DNA from: Parcubacteria group bacterium
Lineage (GTDB): Bacteria > Patescibacteriota > Minisyncoccia > Phycocordibacterales > WO2-35-19
DNA: 56,285 bases
Direction: 5' to 3'
NCBI GenBank assembly: GCA_012514175.1
Contig: JAAZAU010000001.1
Span: forward strand, 1 to 56,285
The notes beneath the pieces are model-generated. The model was not told the DNA's origin, ran no database searches, and saw nothing but the letters and a program-made list of their open reading frames with translations. Below are positions 51,162 through 56,285 of the stretch, piece after piece; the stretch's first letter is position 1, and every line of letters starts with the position of its first letter. The translations under genes were made by a program, and so were the position numbers.

Positions 51162-52694
51162 ATGCTTACAAAAAAACAGAAACAAGTTTTAGATTTTATA
51201 TCCTCCTATCACAAGAAAAAGGGATATGCCCCTTCTTTGGAAGAGATACGCAAAAAACTTAAAGTTGCCTCTGTTTCAACCGCCCATTTCCATGTAAAAA
51301 ATTTGCAGAATTTGGGATTTATCGGGAAGCAAGATAATAGACCAAGGTCAATTGATATTTATGAAAAGGAAAAAATGGTAAATGTTCCATTACTTGGATT
51401 AATTGCGGCTGGTCAACCTATTGAAGCGATACAAAGTCAAAACAGAGAAACAATCGCCGTTCCAAGAAGTAAAATATCTCGCAATGGTGAATTTTACGCT
51501 TTAAGAGTAGTTGGTGACAGTATGATTGATGAAAATATAAATGACGGCGATTTAGTTTTAGTTAAACAACAAGATACCGCTAAGAATGGACAAAAAATAG
51601 TTGCCCTTGTGGACAACTATGAAGCTACTTTGAAAAAATTTTATAAAGAAAAAAATTATATAAGATTACAACCTGCGAACAAAACAATTGAGCCGATTAT
51701 TATAAAAAGAAATAGAGAGTTAACAATACAAGGTATTGTTATTGATGTAATAAAAAATGAAGAAGAGATACAAGCTGAAACACTTTTAGAAAATAAAGAA
51801 ATAAAAAGAAGTCAAACACTTCCTTTGAATAAAATTATTTTAGGCGATGCCGTAGAAGAATTAAAAAAATTACCAAATGAAAGTTGTGATGTTGTTATTA
51901 TTGATCCACCATATAATATCGGAAAGGATTTTGGAAATAACTTAGATAAGCGCGAATTAAAAGAATATGTCGCTTGGTGTAAAGAATGGATAAATGAATC
52001 AATTCGGGTTATGAAGCCCACGGGAACAATGTTTATTTATGGGTTTAGTGAAATACTCGCCTATCTTTCAGTTGAAATTTCGATCAATAAACGCTGGCTT
52101 ATTTGGCATTACACAAACAAAAATGTTGCCTCGTTAAATTTTTGGCAAAGAAGCCACGAGGCTATAATTTGCGCTTGGAAAGATATCCCAATTTTTAATA
52201 AAGATGATGTTAGAGAGCCATACACTGAAGGTTTTTTAAATGGAGCCGCGGGAAAAGTTAGAAAAGGAACCGCTGGGAGATTTAGCCGTAATGGAAAAGA
52301 AACAATTTATAATGCTCATGCTGGCGGGGCTTTACCTCGCGATGTAATAAAAATACCAGCTTTAGCTGGTGGAGCGGGAATGAATGAAAGATGGTTTATT
52401 TGTAAAACTTGTAAAAATCAAGTTTTTGAGCCAAGAGAATTAAAAAACCATGCAAAGCATGATATAGTCAAGCACCCTACGCAAAAACCTCTTGAATTAT
52501 CAAAAAAATTAGTGATGTCCGCAATGCCCAAAAAAGACGGGGTTGTGTTGGTGCCATTTGTTGGAACCGGTTCTGAGTGTGTAGCAGCTAAAAAGTTGGG
52601 TCAATCTTATATAGGGTTTGAAATAAATCCCGACTATATAAAATTGGCTGAAAAATATCTGGAAAAAAGCAAATACACTCCAAAATTATTTTAA
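51162..52694 (+). CDS. LexA-type self-cleaving repressor fused to a DNA methyltransferase
   Basis: 510 residues in two complete halves. Residues 1-200 are LexA-like: a winged helix (KKQKQVLDFISSYHKKKGYAPS; VSTAHFHVKNLQNLGFI), an Ala-Gly cleavage site (LLGLIAAGQP, A83-G84) and the S24 peptidase dyad in VVGDSMIDENI (S120) and EATLKKF (K158). Residues 220-510 are a beta-type amino-methyltransferase: LGDAVEELKKLP, IIDPPYNIG (248-251, motif IV), a CKTC...HAKHD zinc-like insert, HPTQKP, and FVGTGSECVAAKKLG (motif I). It would methylate DNA and protect it from the converging endonuclease. The N-half could repress the locus until RecA-stimulated cleavage. The join is direct and not at a contig edge. 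Confidence 0.88.
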   Translation: MLTKKQKQVLDFISSYHKKKGYAPSLEEIRKKLKVASVSTAHFHVKNLQNLGFIGKQDNRPRSIDIYEKEKMVNVPLLGLIAAGQPIEAIQSQNRETIAVPRSKISRNGEFYALRVVGDSMIDENINDGDLVLVKQQDTAKNGQKIVALVDNYEATLKKFYKEKNYIRLQPANKTIEPIIIKRNRELTIQGIVIDVIKNEEEIQAETLLENKEIKRSQTLPLNKIILGDAVEELKKLPNESCDVVIIDPPYNIGKDFGNNLDKRELKEYVAWCKEWINESIRVMKPTGTMFIYGFSEILAYLSVEISINKRWLIWHYTNKNVASLNFWQRSHEAIICAWKDIPIFNKDDVREPYTEGFLNGAAGKVRKGTAGRFSRNGKETIYNAHAGGALPRDVIKIPALAGGAGMNERWFICKTCKNQVFEPRELKNHAKHDIVKHPTQKPLELSKKLVMSAMPKKDGVVLVPFVGTGSECVAAKKLGQSYIGFEINPDYIKLAEKYLEKSKYTPKLF

Positions 52695-53375
52695 AGAATT
52701 ATCTATTTCTTTTTTCTTCGGCAAAAAAGTATCTGGTGTAAAAACAACAAAACCATTATCAAAAGCCTTTGTTCGTTTGTCTTCCAAAAATCTTAAGTAA
52801 GGCAATCTAAATTCGCCACTCTTTGTTTTTGGATCAGACAAACAAGTCGGCACTTCATATTTTATATCTATATTTTCGCCGTTATTTTTCTTTTTTCTCG
52901 GCAAAGGAACTCTGCTCATCACTCCACTAAAACTTGTTTTCTTGACTTGATAATTTAAAATACGATTTTTATAATTAACTCTTATATCTGCGCCTAAAGA
53001 ATCAAGCTCACGAGACATATCCACTGTTCCATTTCCAAAAACGGATTCGGCAACATAACCGCCGTGAATTTGAGTTATTAACCCCGCCCAAGTTCTGTAA
53101 ATTCGGGCTTCTATTCCGCGATAAAAACAATCTTTACACATTGTTGTTTTCTGTCTAAACTTTTCAAGTAAATCTCCTTTCTCTTTCGTATATCTTTTAT
53201 AAAATTTTTCAAAAGTAATAAATTTTTTCTCTTCCCAATATACTTTATATAAAAGTTCAATGGCTTGAATTCCTTTTGGCAAATCCATTTCAACAATTTT
53301 AATAGTGCTATATTTTTTTCTATAGTCTTTTAAGGGAACAGTTTGTAGAAATTTATCAAATTTTTCTAAATACAT
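52686..53375 (-). CDS. Type II restriction endonuclease, PD-(D/E)XK-like
   Basis: 229 residues. LDSLGADIRVNYKNRILNYQVKK gives D130 and Q143-V-K145, the D...(E/Q)xK pattern of restriction enzymes. CKDC (80-83) may bind zinc. It is the C-terminal gene of a controller-endonuclease pair and overlaps the methyltransferase ORF tail to tail by nine bases, the standard layout of a type II restriction-modification system. Its recognition site cannot be read. No restriction family name is claimed, as the family was assigned by motif and context only. Confidence 0.75.
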   Translation of the reverse strand: MYLEKFDKFLQTVPLKDYRKKYSTIKIVEMDLPKGIQAIELLYKVYWEEKKFITFEKFYKRYTKEKGDLLEKFRQKTTMCKDCFYRGIEARIYRTWAGLITQIHGGYVAESVFGNGTVDMSRELDSLGADIRVNYKNRILNYQVKKTSFSGVMSRVPLPRKKKNNGENIDIKYEVPTCLSDPKTKSGEFRLPYLRFLEDKRTKAFDNGFVVFTPDTFLPKKKEIDNSLK

Positions 53376-53376
53376 A

Positions 53377-53595
53377 TTAAATAAAATAATTTATTTCTTT
53401 TTTATATATTTTTGCGAGTTCTTGTAATTCTGCTACATCAATTCTGCGTTCGCCTCTTTCAATTTTTGATAAATAAGATTGAGGTTTTTTTAATTTTTTA
53501 GCAACTTCTTCCTGTTTTAAACCAATTTCAAACCTAGCTTTTTTAAGCCTTTCAATAGTTTTTTTATATTCTTTTGAATAAATTGACTTGTTCAT
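53377..53595 (-). CDS. Xre-family controller (C) protein
   Basis: 72 residues, a single helix-turn-helix of the HTH_3/Xre type: RFEIGLKQEEVAKKLKKPQSYLSKIERGERRID is the typical HTH with the recognition helix at PQSYLSKIE. It starts one base from the endonuclease gene (53375), so it is co-transcribed with it. In type II restriction systems such proteins (C.PvuII, C.AhdI type) delay endonuclease synthesis and regulate their own promoter. The promoter spacer holds a palindrome, as expected. Confidence 0.88.
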   Translation of the reverse strand: MNKSIYSKEYKKTIERLKKARFEIGLKQEEVAKKLKKPQSYLSKIERGERRIDVAELQELAKIYKKEINYFI

Positions 53596-53604
53596 ATTAC
53601 TTTT

Positions 53605-53633
53605 AGTATATATCCTATTGTAGGATATCCCAA
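53605..53633 (-). promoter_or_regulatory. Controller promoter with a palindromic operator in its spacer
   Basis: On the minus strand TTGGGA (-35), a 17-base spacer and TATACT (-10). The spacer is almost filled by the perfect palindrome ATATCCTA-TTG-TAGGATAT (53610-53628). A protein bound there would cover the polymerase site. Confidence 0.7.
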
Positions 53634-53667
53634 AATAGGTTATACTAATTTAGGGAGCTTCTCTCTG

Positions 53668-53694
53668 TTGCTCGCGCATGGGTGGGCGAGGCAA
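53668..53694. repeat. GCGAGC-rich hairpin between the restriction and regulator units
   Basis: TTGCTCGC (53668-53675) pairs with GCGAGGCAA (53686-53694) with one bulged base. It shares GCTCG/CGAGC words with the elements at 49.1 and 56.1 kb and may be a REP-like unit or terminator. Confidence 0.35.
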
Positions 53695-53710
53695 ATACAG
53701 CTCAATTAAT

Positions 53711-53880
53711 TTGCTATACTACATAAGTATTCAGCTAAGGTGTTCTTATAAATAAACACCTTATGGACTCTCAGGATTAGACTTTGGTCTAATCTTACTT
53801 TCTTTACTGGGTTCACAAGCATGGTGCTTGCGGATTCCGAGAGGTTCGGCTCTTTGCAAACCACAAACAAAAAGGAGAGA
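53711..53880 (+). promoter_or_regulatory. Extended -10 promoter and four-hairpin leader of the response-regulator gene
   Basis: TTTGCTATACT (53710-53720) is an extended -10 box without a clear -35. The roughly 155-nt leader has four hairpins: AAGGTGTT/AACACCTT (53737-53762), GATTAGAC/GTCTAATC (53775-53794, eight perfect pairs), CAAGCA/TGCTTG (53816-53830) and CCGA/TCGG (53837-53849), before an AAAAAGGAGAG ribosome site. ATGGACTCTCAGGATTAG inside could be a short leader ORF. It matches no riboswitch class that I can recognise. Confidence 0.5.
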
Positions 53881-53882
53881 AT

Positions 53883-54722
53883 ATGACTCATTCAAAACCA
53901 ATTAGAATTCTTTTGGTGATGGGAGACTCGCTTCTGAGAGCAGTCAAGCAGGTTTTGTTGACTGTTGGAAACAAGTCCTTGTACACTTTTGTGGAGGATG
54001 TTAGTCAGGCAGATCTTGTCATCTTCACAGAAGTTCGAGATGTTGAGCGCGGGTACGACAGGAATAAAATCTACGCGTATCTGCAGGCAGGATCAAGGGT
54101 AACAACAAAGCTACCCGAAAACTGTCTGATTATAAACACTCTTGCTGGAAATGCTGTGGAGGTTATTATCGAGGCAATTGAAAAGGCCAGAAAGCTTCTT
54201 AAACCGACCACTGAAAAGTCGGTTATTCGAAAAGAAAAATCGGTCCCGCTTCTGCCAGACGCTCTGCGGATTCTCATCATTGATGATGAGCCAATGAATA
54301 TCGCCAGTGCTAAGAAAACTCTGGCTGGGCACCGACTCTCGACAGTAACAGGCTACGAAGACGCGATGAATATTCTTGAAAAAGAAAAATTCAACGTTGT
54401 TCTCACCGACTTGCATCTGCCGATGAGTTCAAAAATGCTCAGCGACAAAGCTTTCAAGCTCGGTGAGCTCATTCCTTACGGAATTCTGCTCATGGTCGAG
54501 GCAGCGCGACGGGGTGCAAAACATGTGGCCGTCGTTACTGACCTCAATCACCATGATGACCCTTTCTCGGCAGCGTTTGATCACTACTCTAATTTTCCCG
54601 TGAAAATTGAAGGAGCGAAAGTGGTTATGATGCACGCGCCGATGATTGAAATCAAGAAAAACAAATGGGTTAAAGATTGGGCAATGGTTCTTGATTTCTT
54701 GGTTGGGGGAAACGAGTCATAA
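53883..54722 (+). CDS. Atypical two-part response-regulator protein
   Basis: 279 residues. Residues 1-105 are a receiver-like fold without the usual acidic pair (IRILLVMGDSLLRAVKQVLL). Residues 127-279 are a receiver with LRILIIDDEPMN (D134-D135), VVLTDLHLP (phospho-acceptor D176) and HVAVVTDLNHH (about 216-224), plus an insertion between beta-3 and helix 4. The C-terminus has no DNA-binding domain. Leu and Ile codons include many CTG, CTC and ATC, unlike the TTA/CTT-rich genes around it, so recent acquisition is possible. It has its own strong leader, SD and terminator. Its role is not known. Confidence 0.75.
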   Translation: MTHSKPIRILLVMGDSLLRAVKQVLLTVGNKSLYTFVEDVSQADLVIFTEVRDVERGYDRNKIYAYLQAGSRVTTKLPENCLIINTLAGNAVEVIIEAIEKARKLLKPTTEKSVIRKEKSVPLLPDALRILIIDDEPMNIASAKKTLAGHRLSTVTGYEDAMNILEKEKFNVVLTDLHLPMSSKMLSDKAFKLGELIPYGILLMVEAARRGAKHVAVVTDLNHHDDPFSAAFDHYSNFPVKIEGAKVVMMHAPMIEIKKNKWVKDWAMVLDFLVGGNES

Positions 54723-54772
54723 ATATCCCAGTTAAACAGTTCTTTTGTTCACCCGAAGGGAGGTGATAAATT

Positions 54773-54810
54773 GGGAGGATAGCATTATCCTCCTCCCATT
54801 AAAATTTTTA
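54773..54810 (+). terminator. Terminator after the response-regulator gene
   Basis: GGGAGGATA (54773-54781) pairs with TATCCTCC and following bases (54786-54797), followed by AAAATTTTT. A Shine-Dalgarno-like GAAGGGAGGTGATAAATTG precedes it, giving a three-codon frame (TTG GGA GGA TAG) of uncertain meaning. Confidence 0.65.
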
Positions 54811-54855
54811 ACACGTTTGAAGATTTTAGTGGGAGAATTTTCTCTTAAAAATCGC

Positions 54856-54884
54856 TTGACATAAAAAGTGGAATATGCTATACT
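54856..54884 (+). promoter_or_regulatory. Consensus promoter of the 54.9-55.24 kb unit
   Basis: TTGACA (54856-54861), 17 bases, TATACT (54879-54884) with an extended TGC before it. Confidence 0.85.
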
Positions 54885-54890
54885 TGAAGA

Positions 54891-55240
54891 GTATTGAGTT
54901 CTTTGGCATGACAGCTTCGTTTCTCCCCATAAATCCGCTAAAACGTTGGTTTATGGGGGGAGAGGAAAAAGAGCTAGCAGGCTACACACTCTAACCAAGC
55001 TTTCATAATCCCGATATCGGTGTTGAATCAAACCATACCGATATAAAAGGATAAGTTTGAAGGCCAATCAGAGGCGTGTGGGCGTTCGACTGGCGATGAC
55101 ATTTCTTCTTCCCTTTTGTTCTGTGAGCGCAGGTTGGGACAGCCTTGGCGCCGGCAAGTTCTTGTGGGGACCCAACTATAGCAGCAAACCGCTGGAGATT
55201 TCTTTTTTTTGTGAGATTTCCAGCGGTTATTTTTATTTCA
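54891..55240 (+). ncRNA. Independent, structured transcription unit of about 350 nt, RNA or small-protein gene
   Basis: It starts at a consensus promoter and ends in a strong terminator (55187-55235). Within it are CCCCATAAA/TTTATGGGG (about 54926-54959), TATCGGT/ACCGATA (about 55014-55043) and GTTGGG/CCCAAC (about 55133-55176) with inner CTTG/CAAG. The size suits tmRNA or RNase P RNA, but their conserved cores are absent, and tmRNA is at 33.9 kb. A 28-codon ATG frame (54908-54994) and a 63-codon TTG frame (55057) are possible coding parts. It is richer in G and C than its surroundings. Confidence 0.5.
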
Positions 55241-55248
55241 ATTTTTAA
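55057..55248 (+). CDS. Possible small secreted protein within the structured unit
   Basis: 63 residues from TTG 55057, preceded by AAAAGGATAAG. The N-terminus looks like a signal peptide (RRVGVRLAMTFLLPFCSVSA, then a possible cut before GWDSLG). The frame runs through the terminator hairpin to a stop after it, which is unusual and weakens the call. The product matches no family I know. The alternative is that the frame is chance within a structured RNA. Confidence 0.3.
   Translation: MKANQRRVGVRLAMTFLLPFCSVSAGWDSLGAGKFLWGPNYSSKPLEISFFCEISSGYFYFNF
55187..55235 (+). terminator. Intrinsic terminator of the 54.9 kb unit
   Basis: AACCGCTGGA (55187-55196) pairs perfectly with TCCAGCGGTT (55219-55228), followed by ATTTTTATTT. 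The loop contains a further T8 run. Confidence 0.85.
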
Positions 55249-55280
55249 AAATTAAATTCCTCCGGTTTCTGTCTTATTGC

Positions 55281-55415
55281 TTACTCTTTAATCTGTGCTT
55301 CCAATCTCCATTTACGATTAACAAAAGCATCAACATCTTTTTGAGTTATTTTTACATCCACTCCAGAATCTCGTGTGGCGCTATACAGTTTCCTTTTTAA
55401 GGTATATAAGATTGA
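55281..55415 (-). pseudogene. Remnant of an unrecognised gene
   Basis: A 44-codon open frame with no start codon, ending in TAA, lies on the minus strand. It reads as a charged, protein-like stretch (YTLKRKLYSATRDSGVD; TQKDVDAFVNRKWRLEAQ). Upstream, an in-frame TAG cuts it off. The composition looks like coding sequence, so a gene remnant is likely. The family is not known. Confidence 0.35.
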
Positions 55416-55544
55416 CTAATTTCTGTTTAGGTTTAGAGTGTAGCTACCTATGAGTTCCATTGATTATAGTCAGTTTCTAGAATTGATTTCCCCTAACAAC
55501 TTTTTTTGTTCTGGTATTTGTTGGTGTTGTATTACTTGTTAATA

Positions 55545-55970
55545 ATGTTCAAGAAAGATCAAAGGTTTTTAATTGTCGAACCAATTTTATACCTAAACCT
55601 CGATAAGAAGACCGATGCCTTTATGTCTTTCTGTGCTCGCTATACAGGTGTTGGAATCTTGCCGATCATTCTCTTTTATTTTGGAACACTTGAGTACTTA
55701 TCTGGAAATATATATCTGATAACTTTTTCCTTCTCACTCATATTCCTTATTTTTACCTGGTCGGCATATGGATACTCGCTTAAAAAACTCAAGGATATTG
55801 TGCCGGTTGATGTATATTTTACAGATGAAAAGAACGAGCCATTGCAAGGAGTTAGAATTCTTAAAATAAACGATGACAATATACGTATTCGTTCAAATAA
55901 CAAGACTTTGATAATAAACAAAGGTGAAGTTCTCAAAATAGAAATGAAGACACCTGAGCATCTTCAGTAG
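55545..55970 (+). CDS. Membrane protein of unknown function
   Basis: 141 residues from ATG 55545 (MFKKDQRF). The track adds 13 residues from a TTG. Two hydrophobic helices are seen (about residues 37-55 and 60-80: GVGILPIILFYFGTLEYL; LITFSFSLIFLIFTW), followed by a soluble part with beta strands (VDVYFTDEKNEPLQGVRILKINDDNIRI). I do not recognise a family. No clear Shine-Dalgarno or terminator is nearby. Confidence 0.5.
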   Translation: MFKKDQRFLIVEPILYLNLDKKTDAFMSFCARYTGVGILPIILFYFGTLEYLSGNIYLITFSFSLIFLIFTWSAYGYSLKKLKDIVPVDVYFTDEKNEPLQGVRILKINDDNIRIRSNNKTLIINKGEVLKIEMKTPEHLQ

Positions 55971-56285
55971 AATTCATTTTTCTGTGCGGTAACTTTTAAA
56001 TGGTCCATTATCTTATACTCTTTTGTGTGTTCATGAGGATTAACAAATCTATACCAAAGTTCGGAATGATACCAATCTTTACCACTTTATTTTCTTTTTT
56101 CGTATTTCGGCTTCGCCGAGCTCTCGCTCGTTCAAAAAATTTCAATTTCGCTGAATGTAAATTGGCGGTACCTTTTGGTTAAAATCCGAACTTTTTTTGA
56201 TGAAAATCCCGATTTTGACTTTTAGACCCGCCCCAGCGTTTCCGCCCGCCGAAATTCGGCGAGCAAAGCAAAACAATTTTCTTTC
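55971..56285. other. Stretch without a gene at the window end, with the second repeat copy
   Basis: It holds the 22-bp repeat (56123-56144), a near-palindrome CGCCGAAATTCGGCG (about 56249-56263) and GGCGAGCAAA. The plus-strand ORF at 56000 has no protein-like features. It resembles the 48.9-49.26 kb stretch. Confidence 0.45.
56123..56144 (+). repeat. 22-bp direct repeat, copy 2
   Basis: Exact copy of the repeat at 49106-49127, in the same orientation and about 7.0 kb away. Together they enclose the restriction module, the regulator and the structured unit. Confidence 0.7.

Noticed and set aside
53737-53849. T-box or other known riboswitch in the response-regulator leader
   Set aside because: No T-box sequence (AGGGTGGNACCGCG) or other known conserved core was found; only simple hairpins are seen.
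54891-55240. RNase P RNA or a second tmRNA in the structured unit
   Set aside because: The conserved P4/CR blocks of RNase P and the tmRNA ends are absent.
1-56285. CRISPR arrays, insertion-sequence transposases or an alternative code
   Set aside because: No regular repeat-spacer array and no transposase gene was found. Genes end at UAA, UAG and UGA in the normal way, so UGA as a sense codon is not supported.

Overview
The window reads as a piece of an AT-rich, gene-dense bacterial chromosome, most likely from the Candidate Phyla Radiation (Patescibacteria, Parcubacteria-like). This is an inference. It rests on small genes packed on both strands, a simple type IV pilus locus with several pseudopilins, a shortened phosphoglycerate kinase, split ComEC, a very long BspA/cadherin-like surface protein, RNHCP and NYN small proteins, and housekeeping genes scattered outside the usual large operons. 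UGA is not used as a sense codon.

Layout. 1-1.92 kb: the start of an actin-fold ATPase gene, five tRNA genes (Gly-UCC, Arg-CCU, Pro-UGG, Gly-GCC, Arg-UCG), RNHCP and YraN. 2-7.4 kb: CCA-adding enzyme, a probable small RNA, exonuclease III, a Xer recombinase, a tiny membrane protein with its own promoter and terminator, rpsO and a NYN-domain protein. 7.5-13.7 kb: type IV pilus operon (PilB, PilC, three pseudopilins and a large PilX-like protein). 13.7-20.8 kb: tpiA-pgk, HIT protein, recJ, rnhA, ComEC in two parts and a small RNA unit. 20.9-31.4 kb: rpmB, M50 protease, histidine kinase/response regulator, rpsL-rpsG, fusA, pnp, a coiled-coil membrane protein and a DksA-like protein. 31.4-40.4 kb: comM, CapA-like protein, tmRNA with smpB, ftsH, tRNA-Ile(UAU), recG, a small secreted protein and a cation exchanger. 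40.5-48.9 kb: a giant surface protein (frameshifted), murC, a radical SAM enzyme broken at a G8 tract and a THUMP-type methyltransferase broken at a G9 tract.

49.1-56.2 kb is the accessory part. A HEPN-like DUF4209 protein is divergent from a protein that joins a complete LexA-type self-cleaving repressor to a DNA methyltransferase. Convergent to it are a PD-(D/E)XK-like restriction enzyme and a Xre controller with a palindromic operator in its promoter spacer. The module is followed by an atypical response regulator behind a four-hairpin leader, and by a roughly 350-nt transcription unit with a consensus promoter and terminator. A 22-bp direct repeat lies at both edges of the 7-kb segment.

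The best candidate for an undescribed system is this LexA-methyltransferase restriction-modification module, which suggests a restriction system coupled to DNA damage. Other signals are the homopolymer-tract gene breaks, a tmRNA with an unusual tag, tRNA-Ile(UAU), several independently transcribed small RNAs and widespread -10 boxes placed for leaderless mRNAs.
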